Source: Brevibacillus borstelensis
GTDB taxonomy: Bacteria; Bacillota; Bacilli; Brevibacillales; Brevibacillaceae
Assembly (NCBI RefSeq): GCF_003710865.1
Contig: NZ_RHHO01000017.1
Coordinates: 248,001-312,000, forward strand
Reading direction: 5' to 3'
Length of the DNA stretch: 64,000 nt
Within the stretch, counting starts at the first letter, position 1, and each line of letters begins with the position of its first letter. Under the pieces are notes generated by a model that was not told the origin of the DNA, ran no database searches, and saw nothing but the letters and a program-made list of their open reading frames with translations. Shown piece by piece: positions 54,292 through 62,636 of the stretch. Position numbers and translations under genes: made by a program.

Positions 54292-56013
54292 GTGAGAATC
54301 CATGTAGTTCAAAAAGGCGATACCATGTGGAAAATCGCAAAAAAATATGGAGTGGACTTTAAAGAACTGCTTCGCCTGAACAGTCAAATTAAAAATCCCG
54401 ATCTCATCTACCCCGGCTTGAGGGTTAAAATCCCGTCAATGGGGATTCCAGTCCGTCCGCAGCAAAGCAGACCATTTTCATCAAGTGAATCTCCTCAGGC
54501 AAGTGAAAGTCAAATCTTTGGGGAAACGGAATCTCCCCGGGTAAAAGAGCGCCCGATCCAGCAGCCAGCCGAATCTCCCCTGGTAAAGGAACGGCCAATC
54601 CAAGAGCAAAAGGAGGCTCCGCTGCCGCAGCCGGAACCACAGCCAGCACCGCAGCCAGCACCGCAGCCAGCACCGCAGCCAGCGCCGCAACCAGCGCCGC
54701 AACCAGCACCGCAGCCGGTGCCGGAAGTGCCGGAGCGGATTGAGACACGCCCGATGGAGCCCTCGGAGGAAGAGCCGGAGATGGAAGAGGATATACCTGA
54801 GGACATTGATATTGAATCGGAAGAAGACTTTGACAGGGAAGAAAGCATGGAGATCGAATCCGAGATCGAAACACCTCAGGCACTCCCCTTTATCCCAGAT
54901 AATAATATGCCACCTGCCCTCCCGCCACTGCCGCCTGCACAGCCTCGTCCGCCGCAGCGAGTCTCACCATTGGCCGAAGCTCCTGTCCTTCCACGTCCGA
55001 TCATGCCGCCTACGCCGAAAAAGACCAGTCCACTGCCAACACCTAGGCCGAAGACGCAGGTAAGCCCGCTGCAGCAGCCCGAGCCGAAGACACAAGTGAG
55101 TCCGCTGCAGCAGCCGGAGCCGAAGACACAAGTGAGTCCGCTGCAACCGCCGCTGCCGAGGACACAAGCAAGTCCATTGCAGCCGCCGCTGCCGAAGACA
55201 CAGGTAAGACCAGTGCAGCCGCCAATGCCGAGGACACAAGTCAGCCCGCTGCAGCCGACCGTGCCGCCGACACTAAAAGGCCAACAGCAGCCGTTCCGTC
55301 CCACTCCAAGAAGACCAATGCAACCGCCAACCCAGGTGAGCCCAGCGATACCGCAGCAGCCTTACTACCCATATCAGCCGCCGCAGCCTTACCATGATTT
55401 TGTGAGACCATGCCCGCCGTGCGGCCAGCCACCGATTATCCCAATGCCGCAAGTGCAGGCAGAGGTACTCCCGGAAATGATGCCGTTTTGTCCACCCATG
55501 CCGTATCCGAATATGATGCCGCCAATGATCCCGCATGTAATGCCAGACTTTATGCCGAATATGATGCCAGATGCGATGCCAGACTTTATGCCGAATATGA
55601 TGCCAAATGCGATGCCAGACTTTATGCCGAATATGATGCCACATACGATGCCGGACTTCATGCCGAATATGATGCCACACGCAATGCCGGACTTTATGCC
55701 GGACCACTTGCCGAACATGATGCCGCCTGCTTACCCTTATTATCACTCGCCAGAGGAACCGTATGGAAGTTATCCCCGTTCTCGTAAACAGAGAAGAAGA
55801 AGAACGTATGTTGAATCCTCTTCCAGCTCATCTGGTCACAGAAGACGCAGGGGGGAGAGTCATCACATAACGCCCGATTCCGATGATTGCGGCCGCGGAT
55901 ACCAGCATATAGCTTACCAAGAGTCATATCCAGATTCCAAAGAGAAGCCGGCTCTCCCAGCACCGGAAGTGTGGCCTGATTGGGAAACGGGATATGACGA
56001 ATCTTCTTCCTGA
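54292..56013 (+). CDS. safA: SafA-like spore coat assembly protein with LysM domain
   Basis: GTG at 54292 with GGGAGGAG upstream gives 573 residues starting MRIHVVQKGDTMWKIAKKYG, a LysM domain (residues 1-46) that binds cortex peptidoglycan and SpoVID. The rest is a Pro/Gln-rich region with a PQPA array, an acidic stretch (about 160-200), a 12-residue KTQVSPLQ-type array, a Met/Pro-rich 12-residue array and a basic Arg/Ser-rich end (RSRKQRRRRTY). Only the LysM domain and general composition match SafA; the arrays are lineage-specific. It lies next to pheA and a CotS-like gene. Confidence 0.88.
   Translation: MRIHVVQKGDTMWKIAKKYGVDFKELLRLNSQIKNPDLIYPGLRVKIPSMGIPVRPQQSRPFSSSESPQASESQIFGETESPRVKERPIQQPAESPLVKERPIQEQKEAPLPQPEPQPAPQPAPQPAPQPAPQPAPQPAPQPVPEVPERIETRPMEPSEEEPEMEEDIPEDIDIESEEDFDREESMEIESEIETPQALPFIPDNNMPPALPPLPPAQPRPPQRVSPLAEAPVLPRPIMPPTPKKTSPLPTPRPKTQVSPLQQPEPKTQVSPLQQPEPKTQVSPLQPPLPRTQASPLQPPLPKTQVRPVQPPMPRTQVSPLQPTVPPTLKGQQQPFRPTPRRPMQPPTQVSPAIPQQPYYPYQPPQPYHDFVRPCPPCGQPPIIPMPQVQAEVLPEMMPFCPPMPYPNMMPPMIPHVMPDFMPNMMPDAMPDFMPNMMPNAMPDFMPNMMPHTMPDFMPNMMPHAMPDFMPDHLPNMMPPAYPYYHSPEEPYGSYPRSRKQRRRRTYVESSSSSSGHRRRRGESHHITPDSDDCGRGYQHIAYQESYPDSKEKPALPAPEVWPDWETGYDESSS
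54639..54720 (+). repeat. 12-bp PQPA repeat array in safA
   Basis: About seven tandem 12-bp units (CAGCCAGCACCG type) encode PQPA repeats. Confidence 0.9.
55051..55266 (+). repeat. 36-bp repeat array (six units) in safA
   Basis: Units start at 55051, 55087, 55123, 55159, 55195 and 55231, each encoding 12 residues of the type KTQVSPLQQPEP. Units 2 and 3 are almost identical at the DNA level. Confidence 0.95.
55540..55719 (+). repeat. 36-bp Met/Pro repeat array in safA
   Basis: Units start at 55540, 55576, 55612 and 55648, with a variant fifth from 55684, each encoding MPDFMPNMMPxx. The DNA units differ mainly in the last two codons. Confidence 0.95.
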
Positions 56014-57052
56014 TTCCCCGGACATGAACAAATCCATTGTTCCGTCTCTTGAAAAAGCATTCCGCTGCCGTATTTACGGGGTAAAACCTCGTCGGAACGT
56101 GAATTACCTGAAAACGGATCGGGGCCATTGGATTTTGAAAGGGTATAAACAGCGAGAGAAAGCAGAGTGGGTGACAAAGCTTTCAGAGATACTCCGGGAT
56201 AAAGGATTTACCCATACCGTCAAGTACGTGTCTGACTATGAGGGAGAAAAGATTTTTCCCTTTCAGGGGAAGTACTATACGATTATGAATATGATCGATG
56301 GACGTGAATCGGATAACGCTTCTCTTTCCGATGTCAAGAGAGCGGCGATGACCCTCGCCAGATTTCACCAGGCCGCTCGTGATTTTCCGCTGGCGGAGCC
56401 ATTTCCGTTTGATGGAAAGCCAGCGCTGATCGATAAATGGGAAAGCAGACTGGAGCATTTCGAAAAGATCACCTGGCATATCGAGCAGAAAGAACCGCAA
56501 AATCGGCTCGAACAGCTGATTTCAGAAATGGCGGAAGATGCAATTCGCGAAGGGCGAGGCACTCTCCAGGCTGCTTACAAATTGCCGCTGACAGCGGAGC
56601 TCTACGCGTCTATGGAACAAGGCACGCTAGCACACCGGGATGTGGCCAGCCACAATTTTTTGCTGACTCCCCGCGGCAGCTGCTACTTAATCGACCTCGA
56701 TACAGTCGGGCAGGATATGCAGCTTGTTGACCTCGTCCAATTCATGGGGAGAATGCTGCTTCTTCAAGAATACCGAATGTCTTCCTTTATTGAAGCGATT
56801 GAGGCCTACTGCCGCATTCAGTATTTGAGCGACACGCAAATCTGGATGATCCACCAGCTGCTCGGTTACCCGGACAACTTGCTGCGTGAAGTAACGGGTG
56901 TTTACGGCAATCGCCCAGGTTATCATGTACGAGGAGTACTGCAGTTGGTACAGATGGAAGCCAGACTCCGCGAGGCGCGTCAAAGCTTCCTGCAATCGGG
57001 GGAACATCTCTTCCGTCATTCTCCATGGGGGGAGTATCATTTTGTCGGGTAA
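55994..57052 (+). CDS. CotS/YutH-family kinase-fold spore coat protein
   Basis: The start overlaps the safA end by 20 bases; ATG 56024 is an alternative without ribosome site. The 352 residues have the phosphotransferase-like layout with an N-lobe (VNYLKTDRGHWILKGYK), the YYTIMNMIDGRES hinge and a C-lobe with LAHRDVASHNFLL and YLIDLDTVGQDM. The HRDxxxxN and DLD elements are conserved, so unlike the two genes behind spoVID it could be an active kinase. Position after safA indicates a coat or coat-kinase role (CotS/CotI family). Confidence 0.85.
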   Translation: MTNLLPDSPDMNKSIVPSLEKAFRCRIYGVKPRRNVNYLKTDRGHWILKGYKQREKAEWVTKLSEILRDKGFTHTVKYVSDYEGEKIFPFQGKYYTIMNMIDGRESDNASLSDVKRAAMTLARFHQAARDFPLAEPFPFDGKPALIDKWESRLEHFEKITWHIEQKEPQNRLEQLISEMAEDAIREGRGTLQAAYKLPLTAELYASMEQGTLAHRDVASHNFLLTPRGSCYLIDLDTVGQDMQLVDLVQFMGRMLLLQEYRMSSFIEAIEAYCRIQYLSDTQIWMIHQLLGYPDNLLREVTGVYGNRPGYHVRGVLQLVQMEARLREARQSFLQSGEHLFRHSPWGEYHFVG

Positions 57053-57054
57053 AG

Positions 57055-57088
57055 AAAAAAGCTGATGGTCTATGCCATCAGCTTTTTT
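57055..57088. terminator. Bidirectional terminator
   Basis: The 14-bp stem AAAAAAGCTGATGG / CCATCAGCTTTTTT has T runs on both strands. It ends the CotS-like gene and the convergent phosphodiesterase gene. Confidence 0.93.
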
Positions 57089-57122
57089 CATGTCGAAGGT
57101 GCCGTATAAAAGCCGCTCCTGC

Positions 57123-59111
57123 TTATTTGGAGCCTGCTTTGGAAAGATCGATGCTGAACTTCGCAAATCCGCTTTCCAAGGTGTTCAGGTATTTCAGATG
57201 AGGCATTTTTTCCGCAAATGGTTTTGCATCCGGAGAGGTGGTAAAGGTTACGTTTACCTTTTCTTTCACCGGAGCGAAGGACCAGTTGTTGTCCGCAGCC
57301 GGGTTGATTTCTTTTTGGCTAAGGATATAGTCGATCACGATTTGACGATTTTCGTCAGGAGAGTCGATGACAATGGTGGTACCATCAGCGCCCGGGAATT
57401 TCCCGCCGTTATTCGCGCGGTAGTTGTTGGTGACGATGATGAATTTATCCTCCGGTTTGACTGGCTTTCCTTCGTATTGCAGGTTTTTAATGCGGTTTGC
57501 ATTCGGATTGACCACTTTTCCTTCAAGGTCGAACTTGGACGGCTGGGTTACATCGATTTGATAGGTTACGCCGTCGATCACATCAAAGTTGTAAGTCGGG
57601 AATGCTTCATTGATGAGCGGTTGCTCTTCTGTTTTCTTCACGTCAATCTGGTTGAACTGACCGGCGGAGCGCTCCAGCCAATCCTTCAATTGGGCACCGT
57701 TGACCAGTACGCCTTTCAGCGTGTTCGGATAAATGTACAGGTCGGACACGTTTTTGATCGCGATCGTACCAACAGGGATGTTCGTGTAGTAAGCGGCTCC
57801 GTTGCGGCCGCCTGCTTTAAACGGTGCACCCGCAGACAGGACAGGGATGTTTTCGTATTCCGTTCCTTTGATATTTTTCTCTACGAACCATTTCTGTGCA
57901 TTGGTCACGATCTGGATGGACGGATCATCCTGTACCAAAGCGAAATAGCTGAAGATGGGGGAGGTTGTGGTACCTACCGAAGAGCGCACCCATGCGACCG
58001 TGTGATCGTGATCTTCCTTCACCGCTTCGACGATCTTCTGGTCTGCATCAGCAAGCGATTTTTTCTCTGTTTTGTCATAGATAGGCACCGCTTTGGTAGT
58101 AGCTTCAGCTACAGTCCATTTGCCATTTTCCTTTTTCAACGTGAGATCGATCACACCGAGATGGCTGCCCCAGAATCCGGGCATGACTGCCGGTTTTCCG
58201 TTGATCAGCCCTTTTTCGTTGTCTACGCCAGGGATGTTTTCAAAGCCGGCTCCCGGGAATACAGAGTGGGAGTGGCCGAACAGAACGGCGTCAATGCCGT
58301 CTACTTTGGTCAATTGGTAGCTGGCGTTCTCCAGGTCAGGGCCCGCTTCTACCGGTCCGATGCCCGAGTGAGGGATCGCGACGATCAGATCGGCACCCTT
58401 TTTCTTCATTTCCGGAACAAATTTTTTCGCAGTTTCCACGATGTCCTTGGCAATCACTTTGCCTTGCAGGTTCTCTTTATCCCAGTTCATGATTTGCGGA
58501 GGCACGAAACCGATCACGCCGACCTTGAGCTTCACGTCTTTGCCGGCCTCATCCTTGAAGGTGCGGTCCAGGATCAGGTAAGGCGTAAAGTAGTTTTTGT
58601 CGTTGTCAGGATTTTTGTCCTTGTCATCTACGTAAACGTTTGCATTTACATACGGGAATTTGGAGCCCTTCAGGCTGCGCTGGAGGTGTTCAAGCCCGAA
58701 GTTGAACTCATGGTTTCCGATATTCCCCGCATCGTAGTTCAACAGATTCATGGCTTTGTATACAGGGTGGGTTTGTCCATCTTTCAGCGGCTCAATCTTG
58801 GCTACATAATCACCAAGAGGATTGCCCTGGATCAGGTCGCCGTTGTCGAAAAGCATGGAGTTCTTTGCTTCGTCACGAGCTGCTTTGATCAGTGTTGCGG
58901 TTTTTGCCAGTCCGAATTCATCCGTCAGCTTGTCCTGGTAGTAGTCGTAGTTGACGATGTTGGTATGAAGGTCAGTCGTTTCCAGGAGACGCAGTTTAAG
59001 CGTAGCTTCCGCATTTGCGCTTACCGTATTGTACGGGAAGGACAGTACGCCGACAGCTAGAGATGCAGTCAGTAAACAACCGACAAGCTTGCCTGTGCTC
59101 ACCTTTTTCAT
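57123..59111 (-). CDS. Secreted 2',3'-cyclic-nucleotide 2'-phosphodiesterase/3'-nucleotidase
   Basis: The 662 residues include a signal peptide (about 1-33, cleaved after TVSA), a CpdB-like metallophosphoesterase domain and a C-terminal nucleotidase domain. The phosphoesterase motifs are ETTDLHTNIVNYDYY, LFDNGDLIQGNPLGDYV, IGNHEFNFG, VAIPHSGIG and FGHSHSVFPG. The C-terminal motifs are SAGAPFKAGGRNG, LYIYPNTL and TNNYRANNGGKFPG. It scavenges phosphate and nucleosides from cyclic and 3'-nucleotides outside the cell. GGAGG lies about 12 bases before the ATG. It is the second secreted nucleotidase of the window. Confidence 0.93.
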   Translation of the reverse strand: MKKVSTGKLVGCLLTASLAVGVLSFPYNTVSANAEATLKLRLLETTDLHTNIVNYDYYQDKLTDEFGLAKTATLIKAARDEAKNSMLFDNGDLIQGNPLGDYVAKIEPLKDGQTHPVYKAMNLLNYDAGNIGNHEFNFGLEHLQRSLKGSKFPYVNANVYVDDKDKNPDNDKNYFTPYLILDRTFKDEAGKDVKLKVGVIGFVPPQIMNWDKENLQGKVIAKDIVETAKKFVPEMKKKGADLIVAIPHSGIGPVEAGPDLENASYQLTKVDGIDAVLFGHSHSVFPGAGFENIPGVDNEKGLINGKPAVMPGFWGSHLGVIDLTLKKENGKWTVAEATTKAVPIYDKTEKKSLADADQKIVEAVKEDHDHTVAWVRSSVGTTTSPIFSYFALVQDDPSIQIVTNAQKWFVEKNIKGTEYENIPVLSAGAPFKAGGRNGAAYYTNIPVGTIAIKNVSDLYIYPNTLKGVLVNGAQLKDWLERSAGQFNQIDVKKTEEQPLINEAFPTYNFDVIDGVTYQIDVTQPSKFDLEGKVVNPNANRIKNLQYEGKPVKPEDKFIIVTNNYRANNGGKFPGADGTTIVIDSPDENRQIVIDYILSQKEINPAADNNWSFAPVKEKVNVTFTTSPDAKPFAEKMPHLKYLNTLESGFAKFSIDLSKAGSK

Positions 59112-59302
59112 AAATTAGCATTCCTCCATTAATAAAGAAAAATATGACAATCACAGCCAGTTTATCATCGAATGAAAGGAAATGGTAGAAATTCCTTTGT
59201 GAATTTGTCGTAAAGATGGGAATGTTGGGGAATGAGGGTATGCTTTTCTTCCATTTCGGCCAAAATGGTAGGAAAACGAGGCAGAAGGGGTTCTATGGAA
59301 AA

Positions 59303-59872
59303 ATGAGACGGCAGTGGATGATCTACACGTCGTGGGCTGCTGCTCTGGCAGCTGGTTTGGCAGGAGGCGTTTTGCTTGACAATATGTTTGGAAAACAGCA
59401 GGACGGACTGCTTTTTCTCAAATCGTCCGAAAGCGTAGGGGCGATGAGCAACAGCTATCAGGTCGTTCTGGCGAAAACGTATCTGTGCGGTGTCAAAAAA
59501 GAAGAAGTCTCCCAGATTCCGCGAAACGAGCTGGCTCAAACCTTGGCTGCGCACAATGGCTCGGAGATCGTGGCGGCCGAGGCGGACAAGCTGATTTTGT
59601 ACAAGCGCGAGAACGATATTGCGCCCGAGTGCAAGGAGAACGGCCACTTCGGAATATCCAAGGACGGGATGCTAACGCTGTTCAACGGCTTGCCAGAGGA
59701 GGCGGAAGTCGTCCAGACGTTTTACCGGATTAATACGGAAAAAATGGAGGCAAGGCTGTCGAAAGAACAGGTGGCTTCACTCAAAAAAGGCATCCGCGTC
59801 CGCGACCTGGCTGAGTACAACAGCGTCCTGTCCACTTTTGGCGAGTTCCAGATCGGTGCAGGAAATGAGTAG
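59303..59872 (+). CDS. bofC: Intercompartmental signalling factor BofC
   Basis: ATG at 59303 gives 189 residues with a secretion/anchor segment (about 6-28: MIYTSWAAALAAGLAGGVLL); codons further upstream would put long basic residues before it and lack a ribosome site. Domain motifs follow: YQVVLAKTYLCGVKKEE, GHFGISKDGMLTLFNGLPEEAEVVQTFYRI and ending KGIRVRDLAEYNSVLSTFGEF. These match BofC, a forespore protein that restrains SpoIVB and so controls pro-sigma-K processing by SpoIVFB. Location just before ruvCAB agrees with B. subtilis. Confidence 0.9.
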   Translation: MRRQWMIYTSWAAALAAGLAGGVLLDNMFGKQQDGLLFLKSSESVGAMSNSYQVVLAKTYLCGVKKEEVSQIPRNELAQTLAAHNGSEIVAAEADKLILYKRENDIAPECKENGHFGISKDGMLTLFNGLPEEAEVVQTFYRINTEKMEARLSKEQVASLKKGIRVRDLAEYNSVLSTFGEFQIGAGNE

Positions 59873-59907
59873 AAGGCTTTCCCTTGCAACAAGGGGAGCC
59901 TTCTTTT
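59873..59907. terminator. Terminator of bofC
   Basis: The stem AAGGCT-TTCCCTTG / CAAGGGGAGCCTT with loop is followed by CTTTTTC. It also faces the convergent secreted-protein gene. Confidence 0.8.
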
Positions 59908-59932
59908 TCTTCTGGGAGGAAATGCGGGAAGC

Positions 59933-61021
59933 TTATTCTGCTGTTATGCTGCAGATTCGCCACGGGTCAAGCGGAGACAAGCGGACCAGCGAAAAGGTCC
60001 ACAGTTCTTTTTGTTCAGGTCCTTGCCGGTAAAAAAAGGAGACGCGAACAGGGATTTCGGCAGTAAGCGAGGCATCGTCATGCCACTGATCAAGTTCATT
60101 TTGCCGCTTGATGGAGTCGATGTTCTCCAAAAAAGGAGGCAGCGGGTATGGACCAGCCGCTACTTTGAGGGAAAAGAAGTCGTGCTCGTGCAAGGAGGTC
60201 AGAAAATAATCGACCAATTGCCGCGGGTCGGCTGTTTGAATGGCTTCGTACAGCTTTCCGGACGCTTTCAGTATCATCAAGCTGTGACCCGGATCCGGTT
60301 CGGTTTTTCGATGGGTGGAGCTTCCTTGAAAATGGATGCAGAAATGGCCAGGAAACTGGTTTCCCGGGATCCCTCCTGCTCCGTGAGGCATGCCGTGCAT
60401 GGAAGCCGCGTAGTGCTTTCCGTTGACCCGGACCAGAATGGCCCGTCTCTTCCAGCTCCACTTCCCTTGATAAATCTGTTTCATGATCAGTGTGTCTTCA
60501 CGGGTAAGGGGCTGCACATCGGCATGCCTGCTTCCTGCCCGCCGCTGTACGCGAAAGCTCTTGCCGGTCTCCAGATCAATCACAGTCGCATAGCTCATGC
60601 GCTTGAATTCTTGGCGAGCCTCGCTCCAGGGCGTCGGTCTTCCATAGTGCCTGGCTTCCAGCAGGGATACATATGAATCGAGTTGCCCGAACGTTTTCGG
60701 GGAGAGACGCACAGCCCTTTTTCGCTTCCGATCGTAGAACAGGCCGTCGAAGCCAAGCAGGTACGAATCCGCGCCAATTTGCACAGTAGCCCGTACAGGA
60801 TAAGGCTCCTGGGCAGGATTGCCTGTCGGACTATGCGTGATTGCCCGAGCCAACCCGCTCTTCTGTTCAACGGCGAGCCGGGAAACAAAAGCGGCGTTTG
60901 GCGAGACGCTGACGCTGATGGTCATTTCGTTGCGTTTTTTGGCAGCAGCTGCGGCAGGCTGAGTAAAGGATAAAGCTAGGGATAAAAGCAAAAACAGCAG
61001 AGAACGAAGCAGGTTGGCCAC
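59933..61021 (-). CDS. Secreted protein of unknown function with GHFCIHF motif
   Basis: The GTG at 61021 gives 362 residues with a signal peptide (about 1-25, AAAAA cleavage region). A longer reading to 61243 adds a Cys-rich, non-secretory N-terminus and overlaps another gene, so the short form is preferred; the ribosome site (GGAG touching the GTG) is poor. The middle (about 165-280) has ATVIDLETGKSFRVQRRAG, HADVQPLTREDT, MHGMPHGAGGI and NQFPGHFCIHFQGSSTH. These His/Cys motifs resemble a secreted Firmicute family of unknown activity, possibly wall-active. The C-terminus resembles a beta domain. Confidence 0.75.
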   Translation of the reverse strand: MANLLRSLLFLLLSLALSFTQPAAAAAKKRNEMTISVSVSPNAAFVSRLAVEQKSGLARAITHSPTGNPAQEPYPVRATVQIGADSYLLGFDGLFYDRKRKRAVRLSPKTFGQLDSYVSLLEARHYGRPTPWSEARQEFKRMSYATVIDLETGKSFRVQRRAGSRHADVQPLTREDTLIMKQIYQGKWSWKRRAILVRVNGKHYAASMHGMPHGAGGIPGNQFPGHFCIHFQGSSTHRKTEPDPGHSLMILKASGKLYEAIQTADPRQLVDYFLTSLHEHDFFSLKVAAGPYPLPPFLENIDSIKRQNELDQWHDDASLTAEIPVRVSFFYRQGPEQKELWTFSLVRLSPLDPWRICSITAE

Positions 61022-61183
61022 CTCCAGGCGAGAAGCTTTTCCTTTTCTTGTCTTAGTTTGCGCCAGAGAGGATAAGAGTGTGCATCCATTGCAAGCGAGG
61101 CAGGGACAAATTTTTGCCATCATAACAAGAGGCATCTTTCCCCATACTGATGTCAAGCGGCGGTCAAGGAGGAGTCTTTCAGC

Positions 61184-61375
61184 ATGTCTTCGATGCCGAG
61201 AGGAAGCTACAAAGACCAGTTCCATCAGCGTTTGTACGTTCAATTAAACCAGGGGCACAACAAGCTGAACTATCGTCAGATCAACCAGATCCAGGAACAG
61301 ATGCGAAATGATGTGGATGAATATGCACACATGCAGCATGACGAGGCTGATGCGCTTGGAATGAACAAACACTAG
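61184..61375 (+). CDS. Small hydrophilic protein of unknown function (63 aa)
   Basis: The ATG has AAGGAGGAG nine bases upstream and a strong terminator follows. The product is rich in Gln, Asn, His and Met (SYKDQFHQRLYVQLNQGHNKL and DVDEYAHMQHDEAD within it), without hydrophobic helices. I do not recognise a family. The composition suggests a short helical cytosolic or spore protein. Confidence 0.72.
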   Translation: MSSMPRGSYKDQFHQRLYVQLNQGHNKLNYRQINQIQEQMRNDVDEYAHMQHDEADALGMNKH

Positions 61376-61389
61376 CTGCCGCCGCAAAG

Positions 61390-61416
61390 TCCGCCCCAGA
61401 CCGGGGCGGATTTTTT
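61390..61416 (+). terminator. Terminator of the 63-aa gene
   Basis: The stem TCCGCCCC / GGGGCGGA is followed by six Ts. Confidence 0.9.
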
Positions 61417-61471
61417 CGTGTGACGAATGCAGACCAAGATGGAAATGCACGTTCGCTTTTTCCGTCCTTTA

Positions 61472-61480
61472 TGGTACAGT
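61472..61480 (+). promoter_or_regulatory. Extended -10 promoter of ruvCAB
   Basis: TGGTACAGT lies 38 bases before ruvC; the -35 (TTCGCT at 61452) is weak. Confidence 0.45.
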
Positions 61481-61517
61481 AAAAGACAGAAATCAAAACT
61501 ACATGGAGTTGTGAGCC

Positions 61518-62018
61518 ATGCACATCATCGGGATTGACCCCGGAATTGCGATTGTCGGCTTTGGGGTGATAGATAAACAAGGCAATCAGTTGAAGCCTGT
61601 TCAATACGGCAGCATCCAGACAGAGGCGGGCTTGTCGGTTCCGCTCAGACTCAGGCAAATCTTTGAGGCCATGCAAACCTTGCTCGATACATACAAACCG
61701 GATGAGATGGCAGTAGAAAAACTGTTCTTCAACAAAAATGTCACGACAGCCTTTACAGTAGGCCAGGCGCGGGGAGTCATCCTGCTTGCGGCCGAGTTGG
61801 CGGGTATCCCGGTATACGAATATACGCCGATGCAGGTAAAGCAGGCTGTTACCGGATACGGAGGAGCAGAGAAGAAGCAGATACAGGAGATGACCAAAAT
61901 GCTGCTTCGATTGAAGGAAACGCCAAAACCGGACGACGTGGCCGATGCTTTGGGAATTGCCATTACCCATGCGCAATTTCGAACATTTATTTCCCTTGCG
62001 GAAGGAGTACGGAAATGA
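61518..62018 (+). CDS. ruvC: Holliday junction endonuclease RuvC
   Basis: The 166 residues keep all four catalytic acids in context: Asp7 in IIGIDPGIAIVGFG, Glu in MAVEKLFFNKN and the Asp pair in PDDVADALGIAI. RuvC resolves Holliday junctions with RuvAB. It heads ruvC-ruvA-ruvB with overlapping or near-adjacent genes. B. subtilis itself lacks ruvC, using RecU, so its presence separates this organism from Bacillus. Confidence 0.95.
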   Translation: MHIIGIDPGIAIVGFGVIDKQGNQLKPVQYGSIQTEAGLSVPLRLRQIFEAMQTLLDTYKPDEMAVEKLFFNKNVTTAFTVGQARGVILLAAELAGIPVYEYTPMQVKQAVTGYGGAEKKQIQEMTKMLLRLKETPKPDDVADALGIAITHAQFRTFISLAEGVRK

Positions 62019-62632
62019 TTGATTTTGTGGAGGGCACGCTTGCCTATCTGGATACTGACTTTGTCGTGGTGGAAGCGGGGGGGATCGGTTACCGCCTGTT
62101 TTGTCCAAACCCCTATCATTTTGTTCGGTTCGAGGGGGCGAGGACCAAGCTTTACACCCATCATCATGTTCGTGAGGATGCCATCCTGCTGTACGGCTTT
62201 CCTACGAGGGAGGAACGGGACCTGTTCCGCAAGCTGCTGGATGTCTCCGGGATCGGTCCCAAGGGCGGCCTTGCGATTCTGGCCGCAGCGACTCCTGAAC
62301 AAATCGTCATGGCAGTCCAACAGGAAAATGTCGCTTATTTGACGAAATTCCCGGGGATTGGGAAGAAAACCGCCCAGCGGCTCATCCTCGATCTGAAGGA
62401 TAAGCTCACCGCCTTTACACCTTCCGCCTTCCAGACAGTAGCTGCGACAGAGCTCAAGGCCGGGGAAACAGCCGCTTCTGCTCTGCAGGAGGCAGTGGAT
62501 GCGCTTGAGGCGTTGGGCTATTCAGACCTGGAAATCCAAAAAGTGCGCGGAACGCTATCGGAAGCGGCCAAAAATGGCGCAGGGGTCGAGCAATTAATCA
62601 AACAGGGGCTTGCCTTGTTTATGAGGGGGTAG
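62015..62632 (+). CDS. ruvA: Holliday junction branch-migration protein RuvA
   Basis: It overlaps ruvC by ATGA; 205 residues. The N-terminal OB fold ([25 protein letters not shown]), helix-hairpin-helix motifs ([35 protein letters not shown]) and the C-terminal domain that touches RuvB ([12 protein letters not shown]) are present. Confidence 0.97.
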   Translation: MIDFVEGTLAYLDTDFVVVEAGGIGYRLFCPNPYHFVRFEGARTKLYTHHHVREDAILLYGFPTREERDLFRKLLDVSGIGPKGGLAILAAATPEQIVMAVQQENVAYLTKFPGIGKKTAQRLILDLKDKLTAFTPSAFQTVAATELKAGETAASALQEAVDALEALGYSDLEIQKVRGTLSEAAKNGAGVEQLIKQGLALFMRG

Positions 62633-62636
62633 CGAA

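Noticed and set aside
54481..55237. Several repetitive minus-strand frames under safA (Gly/Ser/Cys or Arg/Leu repeats)
   Set aside because: Artefacts of the period-36 DNA arrays in safA, which leave all frames open.
57072..59060. A 662-codon plus-strand open frame over the phosphodiesterase gene
   Set aside because: It is the exact antisense shadow of a well-conserved secreted enzyme. The translation is rich in Arg, Val and His with no family motifs, and it starts inside the bidirectional terminator region.
61022..61243. N-terminal extension of the secreted GHFCIHF protein
   Set aside because: It would put a Cys-rich segment before a clear signal peptide and overlap the 63-aa gene on the other strand.
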